Origin: Dehalococcoidia bacterium
Lineage (GTDB): Bacteria > Chloroflexota > Dehalococcoidia > UBA6926
Assembly: GCA_029941095.1 (NCBI GenBank)
Contig: JAPYRO010000074.1
Coordinates: forward strand, 1-6,298
Length of the DNA: 6,298 bases
Reading direction: 5' to 3'
Under the pieces are notes generated by a model that ran no database searches, was not told the DNA's origin, and saw nothing but the letters and a program-made list of their open reading frames with translations. Shown piece by piece: positions 1-5,963 of the stretch. How positions within the stretch are numbered: the stretch's first letter is position 1; each line of letters opens with the position of its first letter. The position numbers and the translations under genes are program-made.

Positions 1-943
1 CCTTAAATGCTTGAGGAAGAATAATTAGACTAAGTGTGTCTGTTTTTGATAGAACTAAATCGTAGGACGATTCATATTGGCCTTTTGGTACAGATTGGAT
101 TACAGCTCTTACTATTTCTGCTATAAAACTAGCTGTGTACACTGTCAAACCCAAAAGGAGTGCAGCAAATTCGGGTGTGATTCTGAGGCCCCCGGTAAAA
201 TTAAATTTACCTAACGTAGGTGTCGTTACACTTAGCTGCATTTGGTTCAAGCTAAAATACAATAAACCCGCAATGGCTACGACAGTTGCTAAATTAATGA
301 AATTTCTTGTAGTTTGGTCAAACAATATTTCTCTTCGTGAGCGACTTTTGTATATCGCAATGGTGATTAGAATGACTAGTAACAGACAGACCGATATGAC
401 GCTAATTGATTGTACAGATAAACTTGGATTAGGTAAGAATATGCCTCTATTCGATAAATAAATCTTACCAGGTAATTCTATCGCGTTATGAACTTTAGGG
501 AATGATTGAAACACTATGAAATACCAGAAAAATAACTGAACTAAAAGCGGGATATTTCTGAAAATTTCTACGTAGATGAAAGATAAACTTTTTAACGCCC
601 AATTCGTAGATACTCTTGCTATCCCAAGTAAGGTTCCGAGTATTGTCGCAAAAATTATTCCAATAAATGCGACCCGGATGGTGTTTAGGATACCTACGTA
701 AAAAGCATGAAGAAATGAATCAGATTCTGTGTAACTAACTACTGATTCGGAAATTGGAAATCCTGCCTCTTGATGAATAAAATCAAATCCTAATGAAAAA
801 CCTCTATTATTAGCGGCGTTTAGGAGATTGGATGCCATAAAGACAAAAAGACTAATAACGAGAACAGTTGAGAGTATTTGAGCAGCCCACGAAATTATTT
901 TCGTGTCTCGCCATATAGGTATACCTTTTCTATAAAGAACCAT
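1..943 (-). CDS. aapQ: General L-amino-acid ABC transporter permease, AapQ/BztB-like (C-terminus cut off)
   Basis: Inner-membrane permease subunit of a polar/general L-amino-acid ABC importer; it would pair with a second permease (AapM type) to form the channel for substrate delivered by the binding protein encoded just upstream. The frame is open from ATG at 943 to the window edge, giving 314 residues. Family members are near 400, so roughly the last 80 are missing. An in-frame TAG six codons before the ATG fixes this as the first possible start; the upstream AGAG is only a weak ribosome binding site. Visible features are an N-terminal membrane helix (about 16-37), the AapQ-typical motif HQEAGFPIS (57-65), a transporter helix block from about 80, FRNIPLLVQLFFWYF (128-142), and FTGGLRITPEFAALLLGL (249-266). 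The EAA-loop region starts at Glu291. The usual EAA-loop glycine is Val297, which is odd. The family assignment is secure; the exact substrate range is inferred. Confidence 0.9.
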   Translation of the reverse strand, partial: MVLYRKGIPIWRDTKIISWAAQILSTVLVISLFVFMASNLLNAANNRGFSLGFDFIHQEAGFPISESVVSYTESDSFLHAFYVGILNTIRVAFIGIIFATILGTLLGIARVSTNWALKSLSFIYVEIFRNIPLLVQLFFWYFIVFQSFPKVHNAIELPGKIYLSNRGIFLPNPSLSVQSISVISVCLLLVILITIAIYKSRSRREILFDQTTRNFINLATVVAIAGLLYFSLNQMQLSVTTPTLGKFNFTGGLRITPEFAALLLGLTVYTASFIAEIVRAVIQSVPKGQYESSYDLVLSKTDTLSLIILPQAFK

Positions 944-988
944 TTTCTCTAAATTATTCTAGGTTGGCTTTGGTATTATGTGAAGACC

Positions 989-1040
989 AAACAAAGGGGT
1001 GATAATAGCAGCATCTGCTGCTATTATCGGCCCCTTGTTT
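989..1040 (-). terminator. Intercistronic hairpin between aapJ and aapQ, attenuator or 3'-stabilising element
   Basis: Read on the minus strand, a 13-bp perfect stem GATAATAGCAGCA / TGCTGCTATTATC (arms 1028-1016 and 1013-1001) closes on a two-base GA turn. Outside a CC/A internal loop it continues as GGGG/CCCC and, after a one-base bulge, AAACAA/TTGTTT. The 3' arm ends in TTTGTTT, which resembles the U-tract of a Rho-independent terminator. It lies 28 bp after the aapJ stop and 45 bp before the aapQ start. Such elements between binding-protein and permease genes typically end most transcripts after the first gene, or protect that gene's 3' end, so that binding protein is made in excess. The structure is seen directly; partial termination is inferred. 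The stem is nearly symmetric, so it could also fold in a plus-strand transcript. Confidence 0.7.
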
Positions 1041-1067
1041 ATCAATCTTTTAACTACGCTTTTACTC

Positions 1068-2117
1068 TTATTTTGTTGGTGGCGCGTAGATTAGGCCGCC
1101 ATTATTCCAGAGCTCGTTAGGTCCTCTTGGAAGCGTGAAGGATTCGCCATTTGGTCCCATATATCGATCATATATTTCGCCATAATTACCAACCGCTTTT
1201 ATAACGTCGACAGCGAAATCATCGCTTAGCCCTACGTCACTTTGTCCGAAGGATCCTTCAACTCCGAGTAATTTTCTAACTGGAATGCTGTCACTAGATT
1301 TCTGCGCTTCTACATTGGCCTGGGTTACTCCAAGCTCTTCAGCGTTCACTAGTACGTACATTACCAATTTTACGAGATCGAACCATGAATCATCTCCGTG
1401 AGGAACCGCTGGTGTTAGAGGCTCCTTTGATATTGTCTCAGGGAGAATCTTATGATCATTCGGGTTTTGTAAACCAGAGCGTATTGCTGCTAACTGAGAT
1501 TTATCAGAAGTAGCTGCGTCGCAGCGGCCTTCTTCATAAGCTCCATAAACGGAAGCTGAATCTTCGAAAACAACTGTGTCAAGTGAGAATCCGTTTTGCC
1601 TAAAGTAATCGGCTAAATTGGATTCGGTCGTTGTACCACTAGTGACACATACGGTAATCCCGTTTAAGTCAGTTGCGTGATTAAACCCACTATCTGCACG
1701 GACCATGAATCCTTGTCCATCATAGAACATCACGTTGGTAAAGTTACCCCACTGTGCATCCCTAGATGATGTCCATGTTACGTTACGAGTCAATACATCA
1801 ACCTCGCCGCCTTGGATAGTTGGACCACGTTCTGCAGCACTGATTGGAACTACTTCAAGGCTACTGCCATCTCCGAAAATTGCTGCTGCTACGGCTCTAG
1901 CAAGATCTATATCAAACCCTGCATTTGAACCGTCATCTCGCAAGAATCCAAATCCTGGAAGATCCGTTCTACCGGCCGCGATCAGGTTTCCTCTGTCTTG
2001 TACAGTGTCTAGTCTACCTGCAGAATCGCCATCATCGGAACTGGTAGTACATCCTAGTCCTAATACTGCCACAATAACCATAAGGCTCCCTATTGTAGCT
2101 AATATCTTATATTTCAT
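1068..2117 (-). CDS. aapJ: General L-amino-acid ABC transporter substrate-binding protein, AapJ/BztA-like, probable lipoprotein
   Basis: Extracytoplasmic solute-binding protein (family 3) that captures L-amino acids and presents them to the permease encoded next on the same strand. It has 349 residues, normal for the family. The N-terminus has a basic start, a hydrophobic core (5-21) and Cys23 followed by a Ser/Asp/Gly-rich tether, as in lipoproteins. However, the residue at -3 from Cys is Gly (LGLGC), so the lipobox is imperfect. The mature part shows AapJ hallmarks: TRNVTWTSSRD (110-120), YDGQGFMVR (132-140), VCVTSGTTTESNLADYF (156-172), GRCDAATSDKSQL (197-209), AVGNYGEIYDR (308-318) and LPRGPNELW (329-337) leading to GGLIYAPP. 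Cys157 and Cys199 match the pair conserved in this family, probably a disulfide. The ATG is preceded at a 4-base gap by AGGGGGA (2128-2122). The gene is first in the operon and divergent from the TSUP gene. Confidence 0.93.
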   Translation of the reverse strand: MKYKILATIGSLMVIVAVLGLGCTTSSDDGDSAGRLDTVQDRGNLIAAGRTDLPGFGFLRDDGSNAGFDIDLARAVAAAIFGDGSSLEVVPISAAERGPTIQGGEVDVLTRNVTWTSSRDAQWGNFTNVMFYDGQGFMVRADSGFNHATDLNGITVCVTSGTTTESNLADYFRQNGFSLDTVVFEDSASVYGAYEEGRCDAATSDKSQLAAIRSGLQNPNDHKILPETISKEPLTPAVPHGDDSWFDLVKLVMYVLVNAEELGVTQANVEAQKSSDSIPVRKLLGVEGSFGQSDVGLSDDFAVDVIKAVGNYGEIYDRYMGPNGESFTLPRGPNELWNNGGLIYAPPTK

Positions 2118-2300
2118 TATATCCCCCTACGATATTAATTGATCAACTTTTATACTATAAAAAGCAATGTAAACCTATTAGGCGTAAAAGTCCAATATAT
2201 TGCTTCTATCTGGAAAAATCTAAGTAAAATAGAGAGAGTTTTTTGTTTTGGTGGCTCTACCGCGCTGCGCAACATTGTTGTTTTAAGGTATGATCGACCG
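2118..2300. promoter_or_regulatory. Divergent intergenic region carrying aapJ and TSUP promoters (boxes only tentative)
   Basis: This 183-bp gap separates the minus-strand aapJ operon from the plus-strand TSUP gene and must contain signals for both. On the minus side the strong ribosome binding site AGGGGGA lies at 2128-2122, and an AT-rich stretch containing TATAAA (about 2156-2151) could be a -10 box, but no good -35 lies at standard distance. On the plus side TTGCTT (2200-2205) and TAAAAT (2225-2230) are separated by 19 bp, which is long. AAGG at 2285-2288 is the likely ribosome binding site of the TSUP gene, 12 bp from its ATG. No clear operator palindrome was seen. Confidence 0.35.
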
Positions 2301-3044
2301 ATGATCATTGAAACTGAAATTCTGTTGATGGGAACGATCGTATTCTTTTTTGCTGGATTAACTCAGGGTTTGACGGGCTTTGGGTTTGGTTTAGTAGCAG
2401 TCCCTATCTTAGGTTTCATTATTTCTCCTAAAATGATTGCTCCTATGGTTGTTATATACACTTCTTTTACCAATTTGCTGGTATTAAATAATGCTAAGGC
2501 ACACTTAAATATTAGAAGAATTGATGTTTTGACTACGACGGGTGTACTTACGATTCCTTTAGGAACATGGATGATTAGTTACATGACTCCCGATCATTTA
2601 AGGCTTTTTATTGGATTTGCAGTAACAATATCCGCGATTCTGATGTCAATAGGAATTAGATTAAAAATTGTTAGAGAACGACTAGCTTCAGTAGCAGTTG
2701 GTGTTGTGAGTGGTATTCTAAGTGGCAGTATAGCTATAGGAGGCCCTCCCGTGATCCTGTTTTTTTCAAACCAAGAGGTTCCAAGGGAAGAATTTAGAGC
2801 TAACATAGCAGCATACTTTTTCCCTATAAGCGTTGCTGCAAATATAAGTTTTTATTTTGCTGGGTTATTGACTTTAGAGATCGTATTGTACGCCTTGTGG
2901 TTCGTTCCGGCACTGGTTTTAGGCGTTGCTATAGGAAACAAATACAATAACCTATTGTCAGAAATTATTTATAAAAGAGTTGCATTGATTGTTGTTTTTT
3001 TTGCTGGTATTTTGTCGATACTAAATGGTGCTGGAGTTCTATAA
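2301..3044 (+). CDS. TSUP (TauE/SafE) family membrane permease
   Basis: Probable cytoplasmic-membrane transporter of the TSUP family, whose characterised members move sulfite, sulfoacetate, sulfonate-related or other small anions. From ATG 2301 it is 247 residues, the normal family length of about 250, with 7-8 predicted membrane helices. The two internal repeats are marked by GLTGFGFGLVAVP (23-35) in the first half and SGSIAIGGPPVILFF (141-155) in the second; both are classic TSUP signatures. The frame stays open upstream to a TTG at 2139. That stretch is not family-like and has no ribosome binding site, so I start at 2301, with AAGG 12 bp before it; ATG 2328 is a less likely alternative. 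Its substrate cannot be read from sequence. The neighbours are amino-acid uptake genes on the opposite strand and a DUF2339 gene 75 bp downstream, possibly cotranscribed. Confidence 0.88.
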   Translation: MIIETEILLMGTIVFFFAGLTQGLTGFGFGLVAVPILGFIISPKMIAPMVVIYTSFTNLLVLNNAKAHLNIRRIDVLTTTGVLTIPLGTWMISYMTPDHLRLFIGFAVTISAILMSIGIRLKIVRERLASVAVGVVSGILSGSIAIGGPPVILFFSNQEVPREEFRANIAAYFFPISVAANISFYFAGLLTLEIVLYALWFVPALVLGVAIGNKYNNLLSEIIYKRVALIVVFFAGILSILNGAGVL

Positions 3045-3119
3045 TTGATTGCAAACAATAGTTAAAGCATCAATAAGATTAGAAGGAACATTAACTCTCA
3101 TTCAGAAGATCGGTGAATT

Positions 3120-5480
3120 ATGAATGAATGCCCTAATTGTGGTAAACAAAACCCGCAAACCAATGTATTTTGCATATATTGTGGTTTTAGAATTCGCTCT
3201 TCAGATAATGTTCAAGAAGAGATTGCCAATATTCGAGGAGTTTTGGGAGATCTGGTCAAGAGAATCGATCATCTAGAAGAGAATATATTAGCTGCTGGTG
3301 ATAAATCTGCTGCTTCATATACTCCAACCGACACTGCAGGAGAGATTCAAGCAATCAGTCCGGCAAAAGAGAAACCTGATCAATCGGTAACGAATTCCTA
3401 TATAGGGTCTATATTTTCCAGATTTTTGAGGAAATATAAACAAGGTGATTGGGAAAATATCATAGGTAGGAATTGGTTTGCAATTCTTGGTGTAGCAGCA
3501 TTAGCCATCGGAATTGCTTTCTTCTTATTACTTGCTTTTGAAAATAATTGGGTTAACGATTTCGGTCGAGTTCTCATTGGGATTGGGGTTGGAACTTTAT
3601 TGATATTGTTAGGGGACTACGTTAGGAACCGTTATTTAATTTGGTCTCGAGCAGTTGTAGGTGGAGGCCTTGCAATTTTACTTATTACTCTCTACGTAGC
3701 TTTCGACTCCTATGGCATTATACCGTACGTATGGGCACTAGTTTTATTGAGCGGTGTTTCTCTCATCGGGGCTTTTTTAGCTTTGAGGCATAATTCACGT
3801 TTGACAGCTATTTTAAGCGTCGTTATCGCTTTTATAAACCCAGCATTGCTAGATTTCCCAGAATTTCAAAATCTGATTCCTTATATAGCAATTATTAACT
3901 TTTCGGTTCTTTTATTAGCTTTTGCTAGAAATTGGCGTATTTTAACCTCTTTTTCCCTTGCCGGGTCCTATTTTTATCTGTTTTCAATCCTGGCCTCTAT
4001 TTATGATGGTGAACTGGAGTTGCCGCTATCAGAGATAATTACCTTACAATTTGGGTTTACAATTATTTTTCTCATTTTTGTTGGTGCGACTACTGTCTTC
4101 CATCTCTATTCAAAGACAACTCCAGAATATCGCGACCTTTCTCTTATGATTATTAACCCGTTGGCTTACTATGTGTTAACTTTTGCCTTTTTGGACGGGC
4201 AAGATCTTGGAAGGATTTACTTGGAATATATAGGCTGGATAATGGGGGTTCTATATTTAATTATTAGCTATATATCCCATAAAGCATTGCTGGTTTCCCC
4301 TCGAGTTCCTCTGTTTTCAGCTGGTATAGCCGTACTGTTTTTCACTGTATCTATAGCAGTGCAGTTTGGTGGAGAGTGGGTGTCTGTTGCTTGGGGAGCG
4401 GAAGGACTTTTATTGATAGTCTCTGGGCTGTTATTGAAACAATGGCGTGCCCGGTCTCTAGGGTTTGTACTGATTTTGATTGCTGGTCTCAGGCTATTAC
4501 AAATTCCTGCTTTGGACATAATTAATGCGTCTCAAAGGTTTTTGCCATTACAAAATGATCTTCTTATTGCGTCGATAATGTTGATTATTATTTCCTATGT
4601 TGCTTCTTATGCGTGGTACTTAAATAGAAACTTCGAACTTGAGGAAGACACTTTGTTCAAACAGAGGAATATATGGCCTCCACGATGGTGGCTCATGATA
4701 TTGGCAACAGTGTTGACTATATGGTCATTTTCGACCGGAACACTGACGTATTTTCGGCAGATGGCGTTGTCCACCGAGCGTATGTTTCTTGGGCAGCCCC
4801 CAGATATCACAGGAGAGCTAATGATAACGATATTCCTGGCTCTTTACGCCGCGATCGCTTTTGTATTAGGAGTAAGGTTCAAATCACTGATAATTTGGAA
4901 TATATTTATTGCAGTTGGGGGAGTTACTATCGTTAAATTAGTACTCTTTGACGCTTCTAACTTTACGGTAATCCCCTATGAATTTGTGCCAATTTTTAAT
5001 TTGTATTTTGTGATCAAATTTATAGTTGGTGTTTTACTTTTTCTGGCTGTCACGTTTACGAAATGGTGGCATTCCATGAATATAGACTATTTGACTCGGA
5101 AAGCATTATGGGTTGTTTTTAACGCTTTGGTTGTTTTCTCGTTAACTACAGAATTAATTAATTTTTTTGAAAGCAGAGTTTACTTATCTTCTTTGGATAC
5201 AATGAGCGCGATGCATTTGAGTCTAACCTTGCTTTGGGCTCTTTATGCTGTCCTACTATTGGTATACGGGTTCTTATCTAAGGAGCGCGTGGTCAGAATA
5301 ACTGGCCTTGGGCTATTAGCAATACCCATTGGGAAACTTTTTATGTTCGATGTGTTCTTACTCGAAAATGGCTATAGAGTGGCAGCATTTGTAGTCTTAG
5401 GTATAACGATGCTATCTATCGGATTTGGCTATCAAAAATATAACCGCCTGTTCAAAGGGCTATTTTTGGGCTCTAAATAA
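3120..5480 (+). CDS. DUF2339 polytopic membrane protein with N-terminal zinc ribbon and coiled coil
   Basis: Large integral membrane protein of unknown function, 786 residues. Regions in order: a zinc ribbon with Cys4-x2-Cys7 and Cys18-x2-Cys21; a heptad-like charged helix (about 30-57, containing LGDLVKRIDHLEENIL) likely to form a coiled coil; a polar linker (58-97); a basic segment ending at GRN (116-118); then an almost unbroken series of hydrophobic helices from about 119 to the C-terminus, roughly twenty by eye. The stretch NWFAILGVAALAIGIAFFLL (118-137), then AFENNWV, then RAVVGGGLAILLITLYVAF, is the recognisable DUF2339 core. One larger charged loop lies near residues 500-520. ATG 3120 is supported by GGTGA ending 3 bases upstream and by the zinc ribbon starting immediately. 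The soluble N-terminus is probably cytoplasmic. It lies 75 bp after the TSUP stop on the same strand, so an operon is possible. The family has no established biochemical role; none is claimed here. Confidence 0.88.
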   Translation: MNECPNCGKQNPQTNVFCIYCGFRIRSSDNVQEEIANIRGVLGDLVKRIDHLEENILAAGDKSAASYTPTDTAGEIQAISPAKEKPDQSVTNSYIGSIFSRFLRKYKQGDWENIIGRNWFAILGVAALAIGIAFFLLLAFENNWVNDFGRVLIGIGVGTLLILLGDYVRNRYLIWSRAVVGGGLAILLITLYVAFDSYGIIPYVWALVLLSGVSLIGAFLALRHNSRLTAILSVVIAFINPALLDFPEFQNLIPYIAIINFSVLLLAFARNWRILTSFSLAGSYFYLFSILASIYDGELELPLSEIITLQFGFTIIFLIFVGATTVFHLYSKTTPEYRDLSLMIINPLAYYVLTFAFLDGQDLGRIYLEYIGWIMGVLYLIISYISHKALLVSPRVPLFSAGIAVLFFTVSIAVQFGGEWVSVAWGAEGLLLIVSGLLLKQWRARSLGFVLILIAGLRLLQIPALDIINASQRFLPLQNDLLIASIMLIIISYVASYAWYLNRNFELEEDTLFKQRNIWPPRWWLMILATVLTIWSFSTGTLTYFRQMALSTERMFLGQPPDITGELMITIFLALYAAIAFVLGVRFKSLIIWNIFIAVGGVTIVKLVLFDASNFTVIPYEFVPIFNLYFVIKFIVGVLLFLAVTFTKWWHSMNIDYLTRKALWVVFNALVVFSLTTELINFFESRVYLSSLDTMSAMHLSLTLLWALYAVLLLVYGFLSKERVVRITGLGLLAIPIGKLFMFDVFLLENGYRVAAFVVLGITMLSIGFGYQKYNRLFKGLFLGSK

Positions 5481-5537
5481 CTAATAATGGTAGTGTTTAA
5501 TTCCAACTAGCCAACCTATATCTAGTAATTAAAACCC

Positions 5538-5566
5538 TTGACAATAGTTATGTAGTGATATATATA
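5538..5566 (+). promoter_or_regulatory. Sigma70-type promoter of the DUF378 gene
   Basis: A consensus -35 box TTGACA (5538-5543) is followed after exactly 17 bp by TATATA (5561-5566) inside a TATATATATA run, giving a slight choice of -10 register. A TGA before 5559 could act as an extended -10 in the alternative register. Transcription would start near 5572-5575, leaving a leader of about 45 bases before the ATG at 5619. This is the best promoter in the window and implies that the small downstream gene is expressed independently of the DUF2339 gene. Confidence 0.75.
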
Positions 5567-5590
5567 TACCTCGTCTTTAATAACTCAAGA

Positions 5591-5612
5591 CTTAGCTAAG
5601 CTAAGAAGGAGG
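5591..5612 (+). promoter_or_regulatory. Palindrome plus very strong ribosome binding site before DUF378
   Basis: CTTAGCTAAG (5591-5600) is a perfect 10-bp palindrome, and its half CTAAG is repeated at 5601-5605. This allows a small 5-bp hairpin (5591-5595 with 5601-5605) ending directly against AAGGAGG (5606-5612). That Shine-Dalgarno sequence is essentially full consensus and sits 6 bases before the ATG at 5619. The strong ribosome binding site is clear. A regulatory role for the palindrome, as operator or as an RNA fold near the ribosome site, is speculative. Confidence 0.6.
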
Positions 5613-5618
5613 AGTAGC

Positions 5619-5822
5619 ATGGACATGGTAATATTGGTTGCGACGATACTGGCAATAGTAGGGGCAATAAATTGGGGCCTCGCTGGATTATTTGGGCTGG
5701 ATCTAGTTGCAGCAGTTACTGGATCTAAATTCGGAGAAACTAACACGATATCCAAAGTTATATATGGATTAGTTGGGCTTTCCGGCCTAGTGGTTCTAGG
5801 TGAACTCGCAGGACTTATTTAG
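5619..5822 (+). CDS. DUF378 family small membrane protein
   Basis: A 67-residue, two-helix membrane protein of the DUF378 (YuzA-like) family, whose function is unknown. Helix 1 spans about residues 3-24 and helix 2 about 44-66, joined by a short polar loop (SKFGETNT). The family signature is visible as INWGLAGLFGLDLVAAV (17-33), followed by ISKVIYGLVGLSGL (44-57). The length is typical for the family. ATG 5619 is chosen over the in-frame ATG at codon 3 because the near-perfect AAGGAGG lies 6 bases before it. It has its own strong promoter and is separated from DUF2339 by 138 bp, so it is likely monocistronic and well expressed. It converges on pyrD. Family assignment is firm; in bacteria such proteins are often associated with envelope or stress settings, but nothing here proves that. 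Confidence 0.88.
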   Translation: MDMVILVATILAIVGAINWGLAGLFGLDLVAAVTGSKFGETNTISKVIYGLVGLSGLVVLGELAGLI

Positions 5823-5827
5823 TTATT

Positions 5828-5860
5828 GACGAGCTACCGATATAAGTCAGGTAGCCCGTT
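5828..5860 (+). terminator. Imperfect hairpin just after the DUF378 stop
   Basis: ACGAGCTACC (5829-5838) pairs with GGTAGCCCGT (5850-5859) with a single A/C mismatch, plus a closing G-T wobble, around an 11-base loop. It begins 6 bp after the DUF378 stop, where a terminator is expected, but it is not followed by a T-run on either strand. It may stabilise the 3' end, or work together with the T-run at 5912-5917 further on. Confidence 0.4.
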
Positions 5861-5887
5861 GGTACTGATCTGGTGGCATCGTGTTAT

Positions 5888-5944
5888 CAGAGGCTCTCTC
5901 TGCGAGTATGGTTTTTTATATCTGGGATTCTAAAGTAGCCCAGA
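5888..5944. other. Convergent gap: short hairpins and a T6 run
   Basis: CAGAG (5888-5892) pairs with CTCTG (5898-5902) and is followed 9 bases later by TTTTTT (5912-5917), a poor but possible plus-strand terminator. Next, TCTGGG (5921-5926) pairs with CCCAGA (5939-5944) around a 12-base loop; within the same stretch GATTC (5926-5930) can alternatively pair with GAATC (5943-5947). This second hairpin lies about 20 bp beyond the pyrD stop on the minus strand and could end that transcript, though the bases after it on that strand are A-rich rather than T-rich. No coding region was found in the gap. Confidence 0.3.
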
Positions 5945-5963
5945 ATCGGTCGTTCTTGTGCCT

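Noticed and set aside
135..461. 108-codon plus-strand open frame
   Set aside because: It lies wholly antisense to the aapQ-like gene, whose protein has clear family motifs; this frame has no recognisable domain.
1735..2142. 135-codon plus-strand open frame
   Set aside because: It is antisense to the well-supported aapJ-like gene and has no family resemblance.
2139..2300. 54-codon N-terminal extension of the TSUP gene from a TTG
   Set aside because: It has no ribosome binding site, the extension is not TSUP-like, it overlaps the divergent promoter region, and ATG 2301 gives the normal family length.
2594..2806. 70-codon minus-strand open frame
   Set aside because: It is antisense inside the TSUP gene, with no start signals or recognisable domain.
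4268..4936. Three open frames (minus 4268-4519, minus 4607-4810, plus 4673-4936) inside the DUF2339 gene
   Set aside because: All overlap the continuous 786-residue frame and look like out-of-frame shadows; the hydrophobic pattern of DUF2339 runs unbroken through them.
5506..5526. ACTAG/CTAGT inverted repeat as a terminator for DUF2339
   Set aside because: It is only 5 AT-rich base pairs with an 11-base loop and no T-run after it.
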